A stretch of 64,000 bases of DNA, taken from contig DATJSH010000281.1 in assembly GCA_035504235.1 (NCBI GenBank), forward strand, positions 1 to 64,000, given 5' to 3'. Below are positions 55,175 to 62,767 of this stretch, in pieces. The notes beneath the pieces were generated by a model. The model did no database searches, had not been told where the DNA came from, and saw only the letters and a program-made list of their open reading frames with translations. The DNA is from DATARH01 sp035504235 (GTDB lineage Bacteria; Pseudomonadota; Alphaproteobacteria; ATCC43930; CGMCC-115725). Within the stretch, counting starts at the first letter, position 1; each line of letters starts with the position of its first letter. The position numbers and the translations under genes were made by a program.

Positions 55175-57565
55175 CTAAGGGATTCTCCCTGCCGAATGGT
55201 CGCGCAAACAGGCCCGCGCCGCCGCGTCCAGAATCGCGTCCTGGTCGATACCGTAATAGCGGTAGAGATCGGGCAGATCGCCCGATTGGCCGAAATGATC
55301 GACCCCCAGCGGCACCACGGTATGGCGTCCGATACTGCCGAGCCACGACAAGGTTGCCGGGTGGCTGTCCGACACGGTGACGATCGCCGCGTCGGGTCGC
55401 AGGAAGCTGAGCAACTGGGCCGCCAGCCCGGATCGACCCGTGGTCGCCGCCGCGCGCCAATCGCGGTGCAGTCGGTCGGGCGAGGTCACGGCGAGGAGGC
55501 CCGCGTTGGGCAGATCTTCACGCAGCGCCTCGAACGCCGCGAGCGCCTCGGGCGCCACCGCGCCGCAATAGGCGATCGCCAGCGGACAATCCTCCTCTGG
55601 CTTGCGCAGCCAATAGCCGCCGCCGACGATCCCATCCGCCAGCGCCGGGTCGACGGCCCGTTCGGGCTGTTCCACCGGCCGCGTCGAGAGGCGGAAATAC
55701 ACCGATTCGCCGTCCTCTTCCTGGATCTCGCCAAACGCCCAGCGCAACAGCACCGCAAGCTCGTCGGCGAAAGCCGGCTCGAAGGCCAGCAGGCCCGGTT
55801 GGGTCAACCCGATCACCGGCTCGGTGACCGATTGGTGGGCGCCACCCTCGGGCGCGAGCGTGATGCCCGACGGGGTCGCCACCAGGATGAACCGCGCATC
55901 CTGATAGAGCGCGTAGTTGAGCGCATCGAGGCCGCGCTTGATGAACGGATCGTAGAGCGTCCCGATCGGCAGCAAGCGCCCGCCAAACAGCGGGCCGGCA
56001 AGGCCGAGCGCCGCCAGTTGCAGGAACAGATTGTGCTCGGCAATGCCGAGCTCGATGTGCTGCCCCTCGGGCGACATCGCCCAGCGCTGCGCCGAGACGA
56101 CATTCTCCTCGCGGAAGATGTCCTGCCGCTCGGTCCGGTCGAAAATGCCGCGGCGATTGACCCAGGCGCCAAGGTTGGTCGAGACCGTCACATCGGGCGA
56201 TGTCGTGACGATTCGCCGCGCCAGCTCGCTGTCGCTGGCGGCGATCCCGCCAAGGATGCGGCCGAACGCCTCCTGCGTCGATTGCCGCCTGGCGCGCGGC
56301 GGCGGGATGTCTTCCGGCACCGTGACCCGCTTGCTGTCGATGCGCCGCGTCCGGCTATCGGCAAGCGGCGTCGAGCGCAGAAAGGCGGTCAGCGCCTCGG
56401 CTGGAAGATCGAGCCCGGAGAACGGCTCCCACTCCTCGCCCGCCGGCACTCCCATGCCGCGCTGGAACGAGGCCATCTGGTCGGGGTTCATCAGCCCGGC
56501 GTGGTTGTCCTTATGCCCGGCGAGCGGCAGGCCATAGCCCTTGATCGTGTAGGCGATAAAGCAGGTCGGGCGGTCGTCGGTGATGCTGTGGAACGCGTCG
56601 AGCACCGACTCCATGTCGTGGCCTGCGAGATTGGTCATCAGCGCGTGCAGCGCGTCGTCGTCATGCTCGTCGAGGATCGCGCGGATGCCGGGATAGCGGT
56701 TGAGGTCGCGCATCAGGTGCTCGCGCCACCCCTCGCCGCCTTTGTAGACCAGCGCCGAATAGAGCGAATTCGGGCAGGCGTCGATCCATTCGCGCAGATG
56801 CGCCCCGTCGGGCTGGGCAAAGGCGGCTTCGAGCTTGCGACCATATTTGAGCGTGAGCACCCGCCAGCCGACCAGTTCGAAGAGCGCGTCGATGCGCCCG
56901 AACAACCGGTCGGAGACCACGGCGTCGAGGCTCTGCCGGTTGTAGTCGATCACCCACCAGAGATTGCGGACATCGTGCTTCCAGCCTTCGAGCAGCGCCT
57001 CGAAGATGTTGCCCTCGTCGAGTTCGGCGTCGCCGGCGAGCGCGATCATCCGGCCGGGCTCGCTGCCTTCCGGCGCTAGGCCGTGCAGCCGCACGTAGTC
57101 CTGCACCAGCGAGGCGAACAAGGTCACCCCGACCCCAAGCCCGACCGAGCCGGTCGAGAAGTCGACGATGCGGTCGCCGTCCTTGCTGCGCGACGGATAG
57201 GCCTGGGCGCCGCCGAGCGCGCGAAAGCGTTCGAGCTTGTCGCGGCTCTGGTGTCCGAGCAGGTACTGGATCGCATGAAAGATCGGCGCCGCGTGCGGTT
57301 TGACCGCGACCCGGTCCTGCGGGCGCATCACATCGAGATAGAGCGCCGTCATCAACGTCGCCACCGAGGCGCTCGACGCCTGGTGCCCGCCGACCTTGAG
57401 CCCGTCGCGGCTCGGCCGGAGGTGGTTGGCGTTGTGGATCATCCAGGTCGAGAGCCACAATATCTTCTTTTCGAGCGCCTGGAGCAGCGCGAGCCGCTCC
57501 GCGCCGCCGATAGCACCGGGCATGGCCTCTGCCGTTCGCGTGCGTAGGGTGGTACGATCCGCCAT
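55175..57565 (-). CDS. Transketolase-like thiamine-diphosphate enzyme (AceE/homodimeric E1-like)
   Basis: A 796 aa ThDP enzyme. Seen: LKVGGHQASSASVATLMTAL, the ThDP/Mg motif GDAELDEGNIFEALLEGW followed by WVIDYNRQS, GYGLPLAGHKDNHAGLM, and the pyrimidine-domain Glu in HIELGIAEHNLF. This layout is that of the single-chain E1 (AceE) branch, often labelled transketolase in alphaproteobacteria. No E2 or E3 gene is near, so pyruvate dehydrogenase function is not supported by context; sugar-phosphate transketolase or another 2-oxo acid activity is possible. It is divergent from erpA across 52 bp. Confidence 0.78.
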   Translation of the reverse strand: MADRTTLRTRTAEAMPGAIGGAERLALLQALEKKILWLSTWMIHNANHLRPSRDGLKVGGHQASSASVATLMTALYLDVMRPQDRVAVKPHAAPIFHAIQYLLGHQSRDKLERFRALGGAQAYPSRSKDGDRIVDFSTGSVGLGVGVTLFASLVQDYVRLHGLAPEGSEPGRMIALAGDAELDEGNIFEALLEGWKHDVRNLWWVIDYNRQSLDAVVSDRLFGRIDALFELVGWRVLTLKYGRKLEAAFAQPDGAHLREWIDACPNSLYSALVYKGGEGWREHLMRDLNRYPGIRAILDEHDDDALHALMTNLAGHDMESVLDAFHSITDDRPTCFIAYTIKGYGLPLAGHKDNHAGLMNPDQMASFQRGMGVPAGEEWEPFSGLDLPAEALTAFLRSTPLADSRTRRIDSKRVTVPEDIPPPRARRQSTQEAFGRILGGIAASDSELARRIVTTSPDVTVSTNLGAWVNRRGIFDRTERQDIFREENVVSAQRWAMSPEGQHIELGIAEHNLFLQLAALGLAGPLFGGRLLPIGTLYDPFIKRGLDALNYALYQDARFILVATPSGITLAPEGGAHQSVTEPVIGLTQPGLLAFEPAFADELAVLLRWAFGEIQEEDGESVYFRLSTRPVEQPERAVDPALADGIVGGGYWLRKPEEDCPLAIAYCGAVAPEALAAFEALREDLPNAGLLAVTSPDRLHRDWRAAATTGRSGLAAQLLSFLRPDAAIVTVSDSHPATLSWLGSIGRHTVVPLGVDHFGQSGDLPDLYRYYGIDQDAILDAAARACLRDHSAGRIP

Positions 57566-57617
57566 CGATGATTAAATACACTGCCGCGCCCATATCGGCG
57601 AGATAGAGCGAAAGCAT

Positions 57618-57977
57618 ATGAGCGATACCCCCACCGAAACCGGCGAGCGCACCATCACGCTGACCGCGAGCGCCGCCAAACGCATCGCCTTTCTGCGCGA
57701 GCAGGAACAGGTCGGCGACGCCAATCTGCGCATCGCCGTCTCGGGCGGCGGCTGTTCCGGCTTTCAGTACGGCCTCAGCTTCGACGATCAGACAAACCCC
57801 GACGACCGCGTCTTCGAGCGCGACGGGGTCGGCATCGTCATCGACGATGTCTCGCTCGACCTGCTCGCCGGCGCCGAGGTCGATTTTGTCGAAGACCTGA
57901 TGGGCGCCGCGTTCCGCATCAACAACCCCAACGCCGCCTCGTCCTGCGGCTGCGGCAACTCCTTCGCGATCGCCTAG
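57618..57977 (+). CDS. erpA: Iron-sulfur cluster insertion protein ErpA (A-type carrier)
   Basis: A 119 aa A-type carrier that delivers Fe-S clusters to target enzymes. Seen: ITLTASAAKRIAFLREQE, the first Cys in VSGGGCSGFQYGL, and the CxC in SSCGCGNSF near the end. Lack of HscA-type neighbours and the spacing favour ErpA over IscA. It is divergent from the transketolase-like gene. The G+C-rich 3' region carries a hairpin about 100 bp later. Confidence 0.92.
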   Translation: MSDTPTETGERTITLTASAAKRIAFLREQEQVGDANLRIAVSGGGCSGFQYGLSFDDQTNPDDRVFERDGVGIVIDDVSLDLLAGAEVDFVEDLMGAAFRINNPNAASSCGCGNSFAIA

Positions 57978-58074
57978 CCGCCCTCGTCATTCCGAGGCGC
58001 ACAGCGCAGGGCCAACCCGCCAGTCGCCGGACGGCGGCTTGTGCCGCTATTCGGCCCCTGTGGTGAGGGCCGAC

Positions 58075-58091
58075 CCGGGGGGTCACCCCGG
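58075..58091 (+). terminator. Hairpin downstream of erpA
   Basis: CCGGGG-GGTCA-CCCCGG is a 6-bp GC stem about 100 bp past the erpA stop. It lacks a T-run. It is the most plausible end of the erpA transcript before the heat-shock region. Confidence 0.35.
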
Positions 58092-58174
58092 CGAGTAGAC
58101 AGCAAACTTTCGCCGATAACCACGCCAGGGACGAAAGCACTTTAGCTCCCCCTTGGCGGCAAGTTCACTGACCT

Positions 58175-58203
58175 CTTGAAACTAAAATCGGCCGCGCCTA
58201 AAT
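58175..58203 (+). promoter_or_regulatory. Candidate RpoH (heat-shock) promoter
   Basis: CTTGAA (58175-58180) and CCTAAAT (58197-58203) are 16 bp apart, close to the alphaproteobacterial RpoH pattern CTTG-N16/18-CYTATNT. It is the only such pair I found upstream of the two Hsp20 genes, about 350 bp before the first. If used, the message has a long leader. Confidence 0.45.
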
Positions 58204-58274
58204 CCGGCTCGCCAGAGGCCCATTTTGGCTCTGGCGACGATCGTTTCCCATGTTGCTCAGCGGAGGACGTGGCA

Positions 58275-58457
58275 ATGACTGTCGAAACTCTTTCCACATT
58301 TCCGTCGCCCAACGAGATCGCAAGGCTGACCTTGCGGTCAATGACGCCGCCCGACCAAAGTCGGACGCCTAGTCAAAGGTTCGTGGTTCGAGAGACCGAA
58401 CCGCGGCCGGAGGAGTCGCCACCGGTTCGGTGGCCTCGGGTTTTCCCGGGCCTCTAG
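58275..58457 (+). CDS. Candidate small protein in the heat-shock leader
   Basis: A 60-codon open frame beginning MTVETLSTFPSPNEIARL and ending RVFPGL. It has an excellent ribosome binding site, CGGAGGACGTGGCA, 8 bp before the ATG, and sits between a candidate RpoH promoter and hsp20. The second half is rich in Arg, Pro and Glu. Its last 75 bases also form three consecutive hairpins, so the stretch could instead be a structured leader with a fortuitous frame. No family recognised. Confidence 0.35.
   Translation: MTVETLSTFPSPNEIARLTLRSMTPPDQSRTPSQRFVVRETEPRPEESPPVRWPRVFPGL
58385..58452 (+). ncRNA. Three consecutive stem-loops in the hsp20 leader
   Basis: GGTTCG/CGAACC (58385-58402), GCCACCG/CGGTGGC (58418-58434) and GGCCTCGGG/CCCGGGCC with one bulged base (58432-58452) follow one another; the last two share bases and would compete. 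The arrangement could be a terminator, an attenuator or part of a small RNA. The final loop is TTTT. Confidence 0.35.
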
Positions 58458-58556
58458 CTCCACCTGTAATCCATCATTGAACTGGTGCCGCTGAGCAGGC
58501 TGCTCGGCGCCTTGTGCGCATGAGAAGGGCTCACGGCCCAAAGAGGAGTAAGGCTT

Positions 58557-58979
58557 ATGGCAACCTTCTTCGATCCATTCGACGGCTTGCTCCAATTTCA
58601 GCAGGCGCTCGACTCGTTCCGCACGAGCGGTTGGCTCGGTGCCGGCCCCAGTGCTGGCGGCGGCTACCCGCCGATCAACATCTTCCGGAAAGGCGATGAT
58701 GTGGTCGCCATCGCCGAGGTGCCCGGCATCAGCAAGGCCGATCTGGAGCTCCAGGTGCTCGGCAAAACCGTTCGCATCGCCGGCCGTAAGGCCGTCGAGT
58801 ACGGCGATAAGGCGAGTCTGCACCGCCGCGAGCGTCTCGCGGGACGTTTCGACCGGGCTTTCACCATTCCGTTCGAGATCGACGCCGATCAAGTGAAGGC
58901 GGAATGCCGGGATGGGATGCTGGCGCTCTATCTGCGCCGGGCGGAACGCGACAAACCCAAGTCGATTGCCGTGGCTTGA
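58557..58979 (+). CDS. Small heat-shock protein (Hsp20/alpha-crystallin), copy 1
   Basis: A 140 aa ATP-independent holdase that binds unfolding proteins. Seen: MATFFDPFDGLLQFQQAL, the alpha-crystallin domain starting near YPPINIFRKGDDVVAIAEVPGISKADLELQV, RRERLAGRFDRAFTIPFEID, and CRDGMLALYLRRAE with the IXI-like IAVA at the end. GAGGAG precedes the ATG by 7 bp. The leader contains hairpins, and an upstream RpoH-like promoter is present. A second hsp20 follows 27 bp later. Confidence 0.93.
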   Translation: MATFFDPFDGLLQFQQALDSFRTSGWLGAGPSAGGGYPPINIFRKGDDVVAIAEVPGISKADLELQVLGKTVRIAGRKAVEYGDKASLHRRERLAGRFDRAFTIPFEIDADQVKAECRDGMLALYLRRAERDKPKSIAVA

Positions 58980-59006
58980 CGCAAGCAAAAGGGAATGGAG
59001 GTGAAA

Positions 59007-59405
59007 ATGGCTGCATCTCAAGCGCTTGAGGTTCAGGAGAAAAAGGAGCTGGCCTCGAAGGACGAAAAGACGGTTCCGGCGCGGTACTACGTGCCGCCGA
59101 CAGACATTTTCGAAACCGAGGACTCCCTGACAGTGGTGATGGAGCTCCCGGGCGTCGAGAAGCAGGCGATCGACGTCAATGTCGAAAACGACGTTCTACG
59201 GATCGACGCCCGGATCGACTTCACCAAGTATGAAGGGCTTGAGCCTCTCTACACCGAGTACAACGTTGGTCACTTCGCCCGGTCCTTCACGCTGTCCAAC
59301 AAGGTGGACCAGCAGCAAATCAGCGCCCAGCTCAATGACGGCGTGCTGACCCTGACGCTCAAGAAGGCAAAGGAGGCCCTGCCGCGACGAATTGCGGTCG
59401 GTTGA
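59007..59405 (+). CDS. Small heat-shock protein (Hsp20/alpha-crystallin), copy 2
   Basis: A 132 aa Hsp20 of a different type from copy 1. Seen: a charged N-terminus (LEVQEKKELASKDEKT), VPPTDIFETEDSLTVVMELPGVEKQAIDVNVEND, NVGHFARSFTLSNKVD, and LNDGVLTLTLKKAKE. It starts at ATG 59007 with a perfect GGAGG 5 bp before; a frame starting 4 codons earlier would include that site in the coding region. It is co-transcribed with copy 1. Two unlike Hsp20 proteins in tandem often form mixed or separate oligomers. Confidence 0.93.
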   Translation: MAASQALEVQEKKELASKDEKTVPARYYVPPTDIFETEDSLTVVMELPGVEKQAIDVNVENDVLRIDARIDFTKYEGLEPLYTEYNVGHFARSFTLSNKVDQQQISAQLNDGVLTLTLKKAKEALPRRIAVG

Positions 59406-59419
59406 CCGAGAGCACTGGC

Positions 59420-59453
59420 GGAGGGGCCACGAGTTTGCTCGTGCGGCCCCTCC
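59420..59453 (+). terminator. Strong hairpin after the hsp20 pair
   Basis: GGAGGGGCC (59420-59428) pairs exactly with GGCCCCTCC (59445-59453). An inner ACGAG/CTCGT stem and a TTTG loop extend it. It starts 15 bp past the second hsp20 stop. No T-run follows, so some read-through into the next small gene is possible. Confidence 0.65.
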
Positions 59454-59494
59454 GAACGGTGTCGCTGTGGAAGAAGGAGAAAACGAGGCCTGCC

Positions 59495-59713
59495 ATGTCG
59501 TTCCCCGATCCTCGGGTTGCCAATGTTCGGATTCCGAAAGATGCGTCGCTCGGCGCGACCATGAACAAAATGCGCGTGTGGCTCGATAAGAAGAAGATCC
59601 AGCCCGCTCGCTGGGAGGCGATGGCCGACGCTAAAGGGTTCACCATCACGATCGCGTTTCAGCGCGACCATGAGAGCGAACTATTTCGTCAACAATTCGC
59701 TGAAAACGAATGA
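59495..59713 (+). CDS. Hypothetical small protein
   Basis: A 72 aa soluble protein beginning MSFPDPRVANVRIPKDASLG and containing MNKMRVWLDKKKIQPARWEA. It ends FRQQFAENE. ACGAGG lies 6 bp before ATG 59495, and AAGGAG farther up; the in-frame ATG at 59402 would run through the terminator hairpin. Placement after hsp20 suggests possible heat-shock read-through expression. No family recognised. Confidence 0.6.
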   Translation: MSFPDPRVANVRIPKDASLGATMNKMRVWLDKKKIQPARWEAMADAKGFTITIAFQRDHESELFRQQFAENE

Positions 59714-59875
59714 TGAGAGTTCACATCAAGCCACGACCTACCGGCGCCTCCCTACGGGCTGCCTCCGGCGCATAGCCGACCTCGCATAGTCGACCGGAAA
59801 ATTGCCATAATCATATTTTATCGTTGCTGTTTTCGCCTCACCTCGGTGAGGCCGGGACAACCGCGAGGATCATCC

Positions 59876-60397
59876 ATGCCGAGCGAGCCGCCAGGTAAGC
59901 TGGCTGTAAATCCGCTGATAAAACAGCGAAGGGAGCGTAAGCCCCGGGGATCGGGGCGGCCGTTTCAAAAAGGGCAATCGGGCAATCCGGCCGGGCGGCC
60001 GGCGGGATCGCGCAGCGCCGCGACCCGGCTCGCCGAGGCGATGCTCGCCGACGCCGCGCCCGAGATCACCCGCACCACTTTGCAGCGCGCCTATGCCGGC
60101 AATGACAGCCTGCTCAAGGCGGCGTTTCAGAAGGTCACGCCGGCCCGGGCGCGCACCGTCGCGGTTCCGCTGCCCGAGATCGCCACCGTCGCCGATCTCG
60201 TCCCGGCGCTCGCCGCGGTCACCCGCGCCGTCGCCGATGGCGAGATCACCCCTTACGAAGCCGGCGAGCTCGCGCGCCTCATCGAGACCACGGTGCGGGT
60301 CGGCGAGCTCGCCGATTTCGACCGCCGCCTCGCGGCCTTGGAGCGCCTGGTCGAGGACGCCAAACAGGAGCCGCCTACGGAGTTTGACCATGCTTAG
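59876..60397 (+). CDS. DUF5681-domain protein
   Basis: A 173 aa protein with the DUF5681 signature FQKGQSGNPAGRPAGSRSAATRL near residues 35-57. The domain is often found beside phage terminase or in genomic islands, but no phage gene is here. The rest is helical and Ala/Arg/Glu-rich. GAGGATCATCC precedes ATG 59876. The stop overlaps the next gene by 8 bp, so the two are coupled. Confidence 0.75.
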   Translation: MPSEPPGKLAVNPLIKQRRERKPRGSGRPFQKGQSGNPAGRPAGSRSAATRLAEAMLADAAPEITRTTLQRAYAGNDSLLKAAFQKVTPARARTVAVPLPEIATVADLVPALAAVTRAVADGEITPYEAGELARLIETTVRVGELADFDRRLAALERLVEDAKQEPPTEFDHA

Positions 60398-60800
60398 CCG
60401 GCTTCAGAAATTCGAGCGCCGTCTCGCCGCGCTTCACGCCGCGTTCGGCGCCTTGTCGGCCGACGACGACAGGGAACGCGCGCGCCGCGAGCATAACGAG
60501 CTGCTCGCCGCGATGGCGCGCGCCGGCCTCGAACATGCCGGAATCGATCCCAACGAGGCCGCCACGCTGCGCCATCTCGAAGAGCCGGAGCCGCAACCAA
60601 AGCCGTTTGTCCACCCGCTGCGCCGCCTCGCCGAGCGGGAAAAACCGCGTCCGCTGATCGACTTTCTCTACGATATGACGCGCCGCTATCACCAAGGCCC
60701 GGCGCCCAATTTGCGCAGCGCCTCGGTGCTGCAGCTCATCGGCTATTACTGCTTTGGCGACGGCTGCCCCCGGGACATGGCGCCCGAGGCCCTGGCGTGA
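60390..60800 (+). CDS. Hypothetical protein coupled to the DUF5681 gene
   Basis: A 136 aa protein beginning MLSRLQKFERRLAALHAAFG, with a helical, charged N-terminal half and a more aromatic end (PLIDFLYDMTRRYHQGP, LQLIGYYCFGDGCPRD). The ATG lies within the upstream gene's last codons, after ACGGAG. No family recognised. Constant pairing with DUF5681 elsewhere could be tested. Confidence 0.65.
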   Translation: MLSRLQKFERRLAALHAAFGALSADDDRERARREHNELLAAMARAGLEHAGIDPNEAATLRHLEEPEPQPKPFVHPLRRLAEREKPRPLIDFLYDMTRRYHQGPAPNLRSASVLQLIGYYCFGDGCPRDMAPEALA

Positions 60801-60927
60801 TCGCCCCGCCTGGGTCCGCGACTCGTTCGCGGGGCCGGGTGGTTGAACATCGACCGACAACTGCAACCAAGTTGGCGTAGTTAACGTATCGGTCATGTTT
60901 ATCGTTCCAACCGAAAGGCGATCTTCT

Positions 60928-61275
60928 ATGAACATTATCCTCAAGGGCGCGGCCGTTGTGGCCGTGATGGCATTCGCGACCCCGAGCTTCGCGCAGGTAT
61001 CCGAGATGTTGAACAGCGCCGAGCTTTGCCGCATCGCGGCGACGCAAGCGCCCCCAGGCACCGCGCCCGTTCCGGGTTATCCTTGCCTGTATCCGTACGC
61101 GTGGGCCTATCCGTATTACTACGGGTACCCCTATTTGTACCCCTACGCCGCTCCGACCGCCTACCCCGGCCCGAATGCTGGCACGCCCTTCGCTCCCGCC
61201 GAAATCGTCAAAGGGAACGGCGGAAGCTGGCATTGGGAAAACCACGCTTATCAGTGGCACCCCGATCACACCTAA
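60928..61275 (+). CDS. Small secreted Tyr/Pro-rich protein
   Basis: A 115 aa protein with a signal peptide (MNIILKGAAVVAVMAFATPS, cut near SFAQV) and a mature part dominated by PYYYGYPYLYPYAAP. Two Cys residues flank the start of that region (ELCRIAA, YPCLYPY). GAAAGGCG precedes ATG 60928; an earlier in-frame ATG at 60895 would bury the signal peptide. It probably works in the periplasm or envelope. Not recognised. Confidence 0.65.
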   Translation: MNIILKGAAVVAVMAFATPSFAQVSEMLNSAELCRIAATQAPPGTAPVPGYPCLYPYAWAYPYYYGYPYLYPYAAPTAYPGPNAGTPFAPAEIVKGNGGSWHWENHAYQWHPDHT

Positions 61276-61424
61276 TTTCTTCGGCGTTTGGCAGCGCGGG
61301 GCATTTTCCCTCGTGCTGCCGTCGGCCCGAATGCGGGTGATTCCGCCCGACGCGCTTAGTCATGCATCGCTGACCAGTTCGCGCCGGTACCCGCTTGCAA
61401 AGCCCCGACGTGACCCACCATCGC

Positions 61425-61517
61425 CATTGCGAGGAGCGACGCGACGAAGCAATCTCCTTCAGCCTTGGCCCCTGACGGCGGGAGATTGCTTCGTCGCCCT
61501 GCGGGCTCCTCGCAATG
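61425..61517. repeat. Palindromic intergenic repeat (CATTGCGAG family), copy 2
   Basis: Outer arms CATTGCGAG (61425-61433) and CTCGCAATG (61509-61517) match copy 1 at 486-561. The inner arms GCGACGAAGCAATCTCC (61441-61457) and GGAGATTGCTTCGTCGC (61481-61497) are perfect 17-bp inverted repeats. It ends 19 bp before the xthA start codon. Confidence 0.9.
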
Positions 61518-61536
61518 ACGACAAAGGGTATGAGCC

Positions 61537-62319
61537 ATGAAAATCGCCAGCTGGAATGTCAATTCGGTCAAGGTCCGGCTGCCGCATTTGATGGATTTCC
61601 TCAAGAACGCCCAGCCCGATGTGCTGTGCCTGCAGGAGATCAAGTGCCTCGCCGACGATTTCCCGCGGCTCGAAGTGGCGACCCTCGGCTACAAGGTCCA
61701 AGCGCTGGGACAACGCGCCTATAACGGCGTCGCGCTGCTCTCGAAGGAGCCTGCGCGCGACATCGTCTTCGGCCTGCCCGGCGACGACGGCGACGACCAC
61801 GCACGCTATCTCGAGGCAACCTTTGGCCCGCCGGGTGCGCAGGCGCGGATCGCCTCGATCTATCTGCCCAACGGCAACCCGTCGGGCACCGAGAAATTCA
61901 CCTACAAGCTCGGCTGGATGGACCGGCTGAATGCCCATGCCGAGGGCCTGCTGCGCCGCGAGATTCCGTTCGTGCTGGCCGGCGATTACAACATCTGCCC
62001 GACCGACGACGACGTCTACGACCCGGTCGGGTTCCGCGACGACGCGCTGTGCCGGATCGAGGCGCGGGCGCGGTTCCGCTCGCTGCTCCACCACGGGCTC
62101 GTCGACGCCTATCGCGTTTTCCATCGCGAGCCGCACAAATACACCTATTGGGATTACCAGGCCGGGCGCTGGCAGCGCGACGAAGGCTTGCGCATCGACC
62201 ATCTGCTGCTGTCGCCGCACGCCGCCGACCGAGTGGTCGGCTGCGACATCGACAAGTCGCCGCGCGCCAAGGAGCGCGCCTCCGACCACACGCCGATCTG
62301 GTGCGAGCTGGCGGGTTAG
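61537..62319 (+). CDS. xthA: Exonuclease III (AP endonuclease)
   Basis: A 260 aa DNA repair enzyme that cleaves at abasic sites and removes 3' blocks. Seen: KIASWNVNSVKVRLPHL, CLQEIK (metal Glu), NGVALLSK, SIYLPNG, LAGDYNICPTDDDV (catalytic Asp-Asn pair), YTYWDYQAGRW, GLRIDHLLLS and RASDHTPIWCEL (catalytic Asp-His). AAAGGG lies upstream of the ATG. A palindromic repeat immediately precedes it. Confidence 0.96.
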   Translation: MKIASWNVNSVKVRLPHLMDFLKNAQPDVLCLQEIKCLADDFPRLEVATLGYKVQALGQRAYNGVALLSKEPARDIVFGLPGDDGDDHARYLEATFGPPGAQARIASIYLPNGNPSGTEKFTYKLGWMDRLNAHAEGLLRREIPFVLAGDYNICPTDDDVYDPVGFRDDALCRIEARARFRSLLHHGLVDAYRVFHREPHKYTYWDYQAGRWQRDEGLRIDHLLLSPHAADRVVGCDIDKSPRAKERASDHTPIWCELAG

Positions 62320-62380
62320 CCGTGTTTGGGGGGAGCGGGGCCGGAGCCGAAGCTGGGCCGGAAGGCCCAGCACACTTGAT

Positions 62381-62752
62381 CTAATGCAGCCGCCGCGTCG
62401 CCGCTTGGTCGAGGAACGCCGCCGCCTCCGGCTCGATGTCGTCGAAGCGCACGACCGTGTTTCCGGTGATCGTGTCGGTGCGCAGGATTTCGCCCGAAAA
62501 GGCGAAGGCGCACGCCAGCCCCGGCAGGGCGATCCAACCCTCGACGGGCCTGCCGACCGGCATGCCTTCGCACACGCCATCGAGATGGACGCCGCCGGTC
62601 GAGACGTCGAGCGAGCGAAAAATCTCGCACTCGACGATCACCTCGAACGTCGGCGCCATGTAGCGGCGCTGCCGTCGCAAGTCAGCTCTGTCCAGGTTTT
62701 TGGCCACCGCTGTCATGGGCGGACATTCGCCGGACATCGCTCGAAAATCCAT
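62381..62752 (-). CDS. Single-domain PilZ protein
   Basis: A 123 aa protein with a PilZ domain: RRQRRY for the RxxxR-type loop and SLDVSTGGVHLDG for the D/NxSxxG motif, followed by VEGWIALPGLACAFAFSGEIL. Such proteins bind c-di-GMP and act as stand-alone effectors. Several in-frame starts exist (ATG at 62752, 62737, 62713); none has a clear ribosome binding site, and the domain begins about residue 30. It lies about 7 kb from the cellulose island, with no direct link shown. Confidence 0.75.
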   Translation of the reverse strand: MDFRAMSGECPPMTAVAKNLDRADLRRQRRYMAPTFEVIVECEIFRSLDVSTGGVHLDGVCEGMPVGRPVEGWIALPGLACAFAFSGEILRTDTITGNTVVRFDDIEPEAAAFLDQAATRRLH

Positions 62753-62767
62753 CAAATTGATCGTTAA

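Noticed and set aside
58385..58402. GGTTCGAGAGACCGAACC looked like part of a tRNA T-arm
   Set aside because: The canonical GTTCRA-type loop spacing, anticodon arm and acceptor stem are all missing; it is only a hairpin.
58440..58556. Possible ROSE-type RNA thermometer directly before hsp20
   Set aside because: I could not find the UYGCU-type strand that pairs with the ribosome binding site, so only the general leader observation is reported.
59876..60800. Prophage or integrated island
   Set aside because: Apart from the DUF5681 domain there are no integrase, terminase, capsid or att-like direct repeats, and composition is normal.
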